DNA of 64,000 bases from NCBI GenBank assembly GCA_024742665.1, contig JANSYA010000001.1:496001-560000 (forward strand). The letters run 5' to 3'. How positions within the stretch are numbered: the stretch's first letter is position 1; the number at the start of each line of letters is the position of its first letter. Both the position numbers and the translations under genes were made by a program. The notes beneath the pieces were generated by a model. The model saw nothing but the letters and a program-made list of their open reading frames with translations. It was not told the DNA's origin and searched no databases. Positions 62,161-64,000 of this stretch are shown here, one piece after another. This DNA is from a bacterium (GTDB taxonomy: Bacteria; Spirochaetota; Leptospiria; Leptospirales; Leptonemataceae).

Positions 62161-62208
62161 GTCCTCAGTATCGGTGGAAAAGCCCCCGAACATCAAGAGG
62201 ATTTCGGA

Positions 62209-62547
62209 TCAATTCAGGAAGCTGCGGGCCGCCGCTTCGACCGAAGGCGCTACCACGAGGGTGTTCGAGGTGGCGATAATTGCGATTTTGGTGATTCTCT
62301 CGGCGACGTTCGCCAGTACGAGTCCGCCGCCCATCTGCTTGCAGGTCATATTTGCGGCCATCAGGGCGCCGACGGCCAGAGAATCGACGAAGTCGATATG
62401 CGACATGTCGACGATCAGGTTGGACGGTCCGGCCTGCAGCGCTTCCTGCACCAGGCTGCCGATTTCGAAAAATGCGCTCTGGGCCAGATGATCGTCGTAT
62501 ATCCGGATCAATGAATAGTTTTCATGGGTGCTAACGTCGCATTTCAT
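62209..62547 (-). CDS. STAS-domain protein
   Basis: 112 residues. NLIVDMSHIDFVDSLAVGALMAAN has Asp-Ser at the STAS phosphorylation site. Likely transcribed with the gene at 61288, 48 bp downstream on the same strand. The 284 bp after its start (62548-62831) hold no convincing gene. Confidence 0.88.
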   Translation of the reverse strand: MKCDVSTHENYSLIRIYDDHLAQSAFFEIGSLVQEALQAGPSNLIVDMSHIDFVDSLAVGALMAANMTCKQMGGGLVLANVAERITKIAIIATSNTLVVAPSVEAAARSFLN

Positions 62548-62831
62548 AGGTTGCCTGACTCTTTCCGCTTATCTTCGGATCTGCACCATAAGACGGTCGG
62601 ACCACCGCTTCCGATATTCGAATAGAGTAAAAAAAGCGTGGGCAGCATTAAGAAACTGCGGAAATTCGAAGGGAAACGGCTTGTTTCAAACATACACATG
62701 GGCCGTTCCACGGTCCAGTAAAAGAAGCGGCCCTCCGCGGACTCTGACACCCCGTACCGCGGCCCCGTACATTACCGGGCATTATAGGGAATCCGGGGAT
62801 CGCACCCCGGGATTCCTGCATTCGACTCCGC

Positions 62832-63296
62832 TTAAATCATCGACTGCGAATAGTTTTGCAGTCCGAGGCGCTCAATCAGTTCCAACTGCGTTTCCAGCCA
62901 GTCGACGTGCTCTTCTTCGCTGTCCAGAATTTCGGTCGCCAGGTCGCGAGTTACGAAGTCTTCGACCTGTTCGCAGTATTTGATCGTCTCGCGCAGATCC
63001 GGGATCGCGTCGTGCTCCAGGGCCAGATCGCCCTTCAGGATTTCTTCAACGTTCTCGCCGATGCGGAGTTTGCCAAGATCCTGCAGATTGGGCAGGCCCT
63101 CAAGAAAGAGGATCCGCTCGATCAGGCGATCGGCGTGCTTCATTTCGTCGATGGACTCTTCGTATTCCTTTTCGCCGAGTTTGGTCAGGCCCCAGTTCTT
63201 GAAGATGCGGGAATGCAGGAAATACTGATTGATAGCGGTCAGCTCGTTTTTGAGCAGTTTGTTGAGATGTTCGATAACTTTGCTATCGCCTTTCAT
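62832..63296 (-). CDS. bfr: Bacterioferritin
   Basis: 154 residues from the ATG at 63296 ([20 protein letters not shown]). Ferroxidase ligands E18, E51, H54, E94, E127, H130 can be placed, and M52 in DEMKHAD is the haem ligand, so it is a haem-binding bacterioferritin. It stores iron in a 24-mer; the ferredoxin gene upstream releases it. A shared operator-like motif lies about 100 bp upstream. Confidence 0.95.
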   Translation of the reverse strand: MKGDSKVIEHLNKLLKNELTAINQYFLHSRIFKNWGLTKLGEKEYEESIDEMKHADRLIERILFLEGLPNLQDLGKLRIGENVEEILKGDLALEHDAIPDLRETIKYCEQVEDFVTRDLATEILDSEEEHVDWLETQLELIERLGLQNYSQSMI

Positions 63297-63397
63297 AATA
63301 GACTCCACAGGATGACTGGATTGATTGATTGAGCACTTTACGCGCTGTACCAGCAGCGTCAAGCCCGGCCGGAACTCACCGCCGATCCGCGGCAAGT

Positions 63398-63414
63398 AAT
63401 GATTCTGAGAATGA
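63398..63414. promoter_or_regulatory. Iron-box-like motif upstream of bfr
   Basis: On the minus strand ACTCATTCTCAGAATCA; compare ACTTATTCTCAGTGTCA at the bfd promoter (63810). The 17-base pattern ACTYATTCTCAGNNTCA is shared by two genes of iron storage, so a Fur-type regulator is likely. Confidence 0.6.
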
Positions 63415-63540
63415 GTCCCGGCTGTCGCAAGCTGTCAGCAGCAAGATGCGCCGCTGTCGACGGGGATATTAAGGGCGGGCCCGGGCCTTCTGGATGCCGG
63501 CTATCGGACTGGTGCTGGACGACGGCCACCGGCCTTGGCT

Positions 63541-63789
63541 TCAGACAGCCGGCTCGAAGTTGGAGCCGCCCATGGGGAACAGGGTTTCTCGATTGCTGTG
63601 CTGGTTGCCGGAGTTTACACCGGGGCCGGAGCAGTGTTCTTCGAGAATCTGCTCGGCCTCCAGCATACAGCAGCCGCAGCCCTTTCCAAGGCTCGTACGT
63701 TCCTGGAGTTCGTCCAGGCAGGATACACCCTGACGCGCCAGCTTTTGGATCTGGCGGTCGTTTACTCGATTGCAGATACAGACATACAT
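63541..63789 (-). CDS. bfd: Bacterioferritin-associated ferredoxin
   Basis: 82 residues from the ATG at 63789 (MYVCICNRVNDRQIQKLARQ). The [2Fe-2S] ligands are CIC near the start and C-GC-C in LGKGCGCCMLEAEQ. Bfd reduces bacterioferritin to release Fe2+. Transcribed toward bfr. Confidence 0.93.
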   Translation of the reverse strand: MYVCICNRVNDRQIQKLARQGVSCLDELQERTSLGKGCGCCMLEAEQILEEHCSGPGVNSGNQHSNRETLFPMGGSNFEPAV

Positions 63790-63803
63790 CCGGTGCACAC
63801 TTT

Positions 63804-63826
63804 ACTGAGACTTATTCTCAGTGTCA
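63804..63826. promoter_or_regulatory. Iron-box-like operator before bfd
   Basis: ACTGAGA-CTTAT-TCTCAGT is a perfect 7+7 inverted repeat ending 15 bases before the bfd start, overlapping the motif ACTTATTCTCAGTGTCA shared with the bfr promoter. It fits a Fur-family binding site. The last 170 bases of the window hold no gene I can support. Confidence 0.68.
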
Positions 63827-64000
63827 ATCCGTACATGGAAAAAGGCGGCCCGTTTCCTCGATAATTTTGCGTACAGACATTCAAAAAATTCCAGTTTCCG
63901 GCCCCAATGCGGATGCTCTAATTGACCAAATTCCGGCGGACTTATGTCTCATTCGGTCGCGGCGCCCTGGCAGGCCCCGCCGGCCTGAGGGATTGCCTGA

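Overview
The window (about 57% GC, no encoded CCA on its tRNAs) looks like chromosome from a spirochaete of the Leptospirales. This is inferred from gene content: many STAS and hybrid-kinase genes, NHL-repeat lipoproteins, and an ftsH-pth-rplY-prs-glmU-ispE block; it was not tested by phylogeny. Most of it is ordinary housekeeping and environmental-response sequence. One segment, 23.8-28.8 kb, is not.

Layout. 0-8.4 kb: PhoD-like phosphatase (cut by the edge), HD hydrolase, NHL lipoprotein, a divergent MarR/unknown pair, a dicarboxylate symporter, a phospholipase-D lipoprotein and an FkbM methyltransferase. 8.4-14.1 kb: heavy-metal RND efflux operon with an unusually small adaptor. 14.1-17.4 kb: three tail-collar paralogues and a methyltransferase-like gene. 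17.6-22.4 kb: hybrid kinase, ABC membrane domain, and a TetR/dienelactone-hydrolase pair sharing an operator. 29.4-52.4 kb: kinases, TadA-like deaminase, acyl-CoA dehydrogenase, glycosyltransferase, amidohydrolase, cobS, Kef system, dienoyl-CoA reductase, STAS proteins, transporter. 52.5-64 kb: ftsH, pth, rplY, prs, glmU-like, tRNA-Gln, ispE, rpmG, a sigma54 activator, STAS, bacterioferritin and its ferredoxin.

The centre, 24.1-28.4 kb, is a two-armed tRNA array: 12 tRNA units on the minus strand and 15 on the plus strand, with anticodons for 19 amino acids (only Cys is unassigned; one 308-nt tRNA-like RNA is unresolved). About a dozen carry perfect hairpins inserted in the T loop, or between variable and T arms, usually replacing the TTCRANY loop, while acceptor and T stems stay paired. 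Some anticodons repeat those of ordinary tRNA genes nearby (Ser-GGA at 29.4 kb, Gln-TTG at 57.9 kb). The array is flanked by inverted repeats of 349 and 370 bp that begin in a tRNA-Ser 3' end and include the start of a zinc-ribbon/ribbon-helix-helix gene.

Each arm begins with short leader ORFs followed by Rho-independent terminators, and leader composition mirrors the tRNAs downstream. The leader before Pro-Trp-Asn-Gln is rich in Trp, Pro, Gln and Asn codons; the leader before Tyr-Ser-Leu is half Leu, Ser and Tyr; the leader before Lys-Phe-Gly-Thr-Met-Val-Ala-Arg-Asp-Ile-His uses exactly those amino acids except for one Asn and two Ser. The last sense codons of each leader (GGGAGG-like) are complementary to the 5' arm of the terminator. 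The simplest reading is classical transcription attenuation applied to tRNA genes: ribosomes stalled for lack of a charged tRNA free the antiterminator and switch on a reserve set of structurally altered tRNAs. The base pairing and codon matches are read directly from the sequence; the function is inference.
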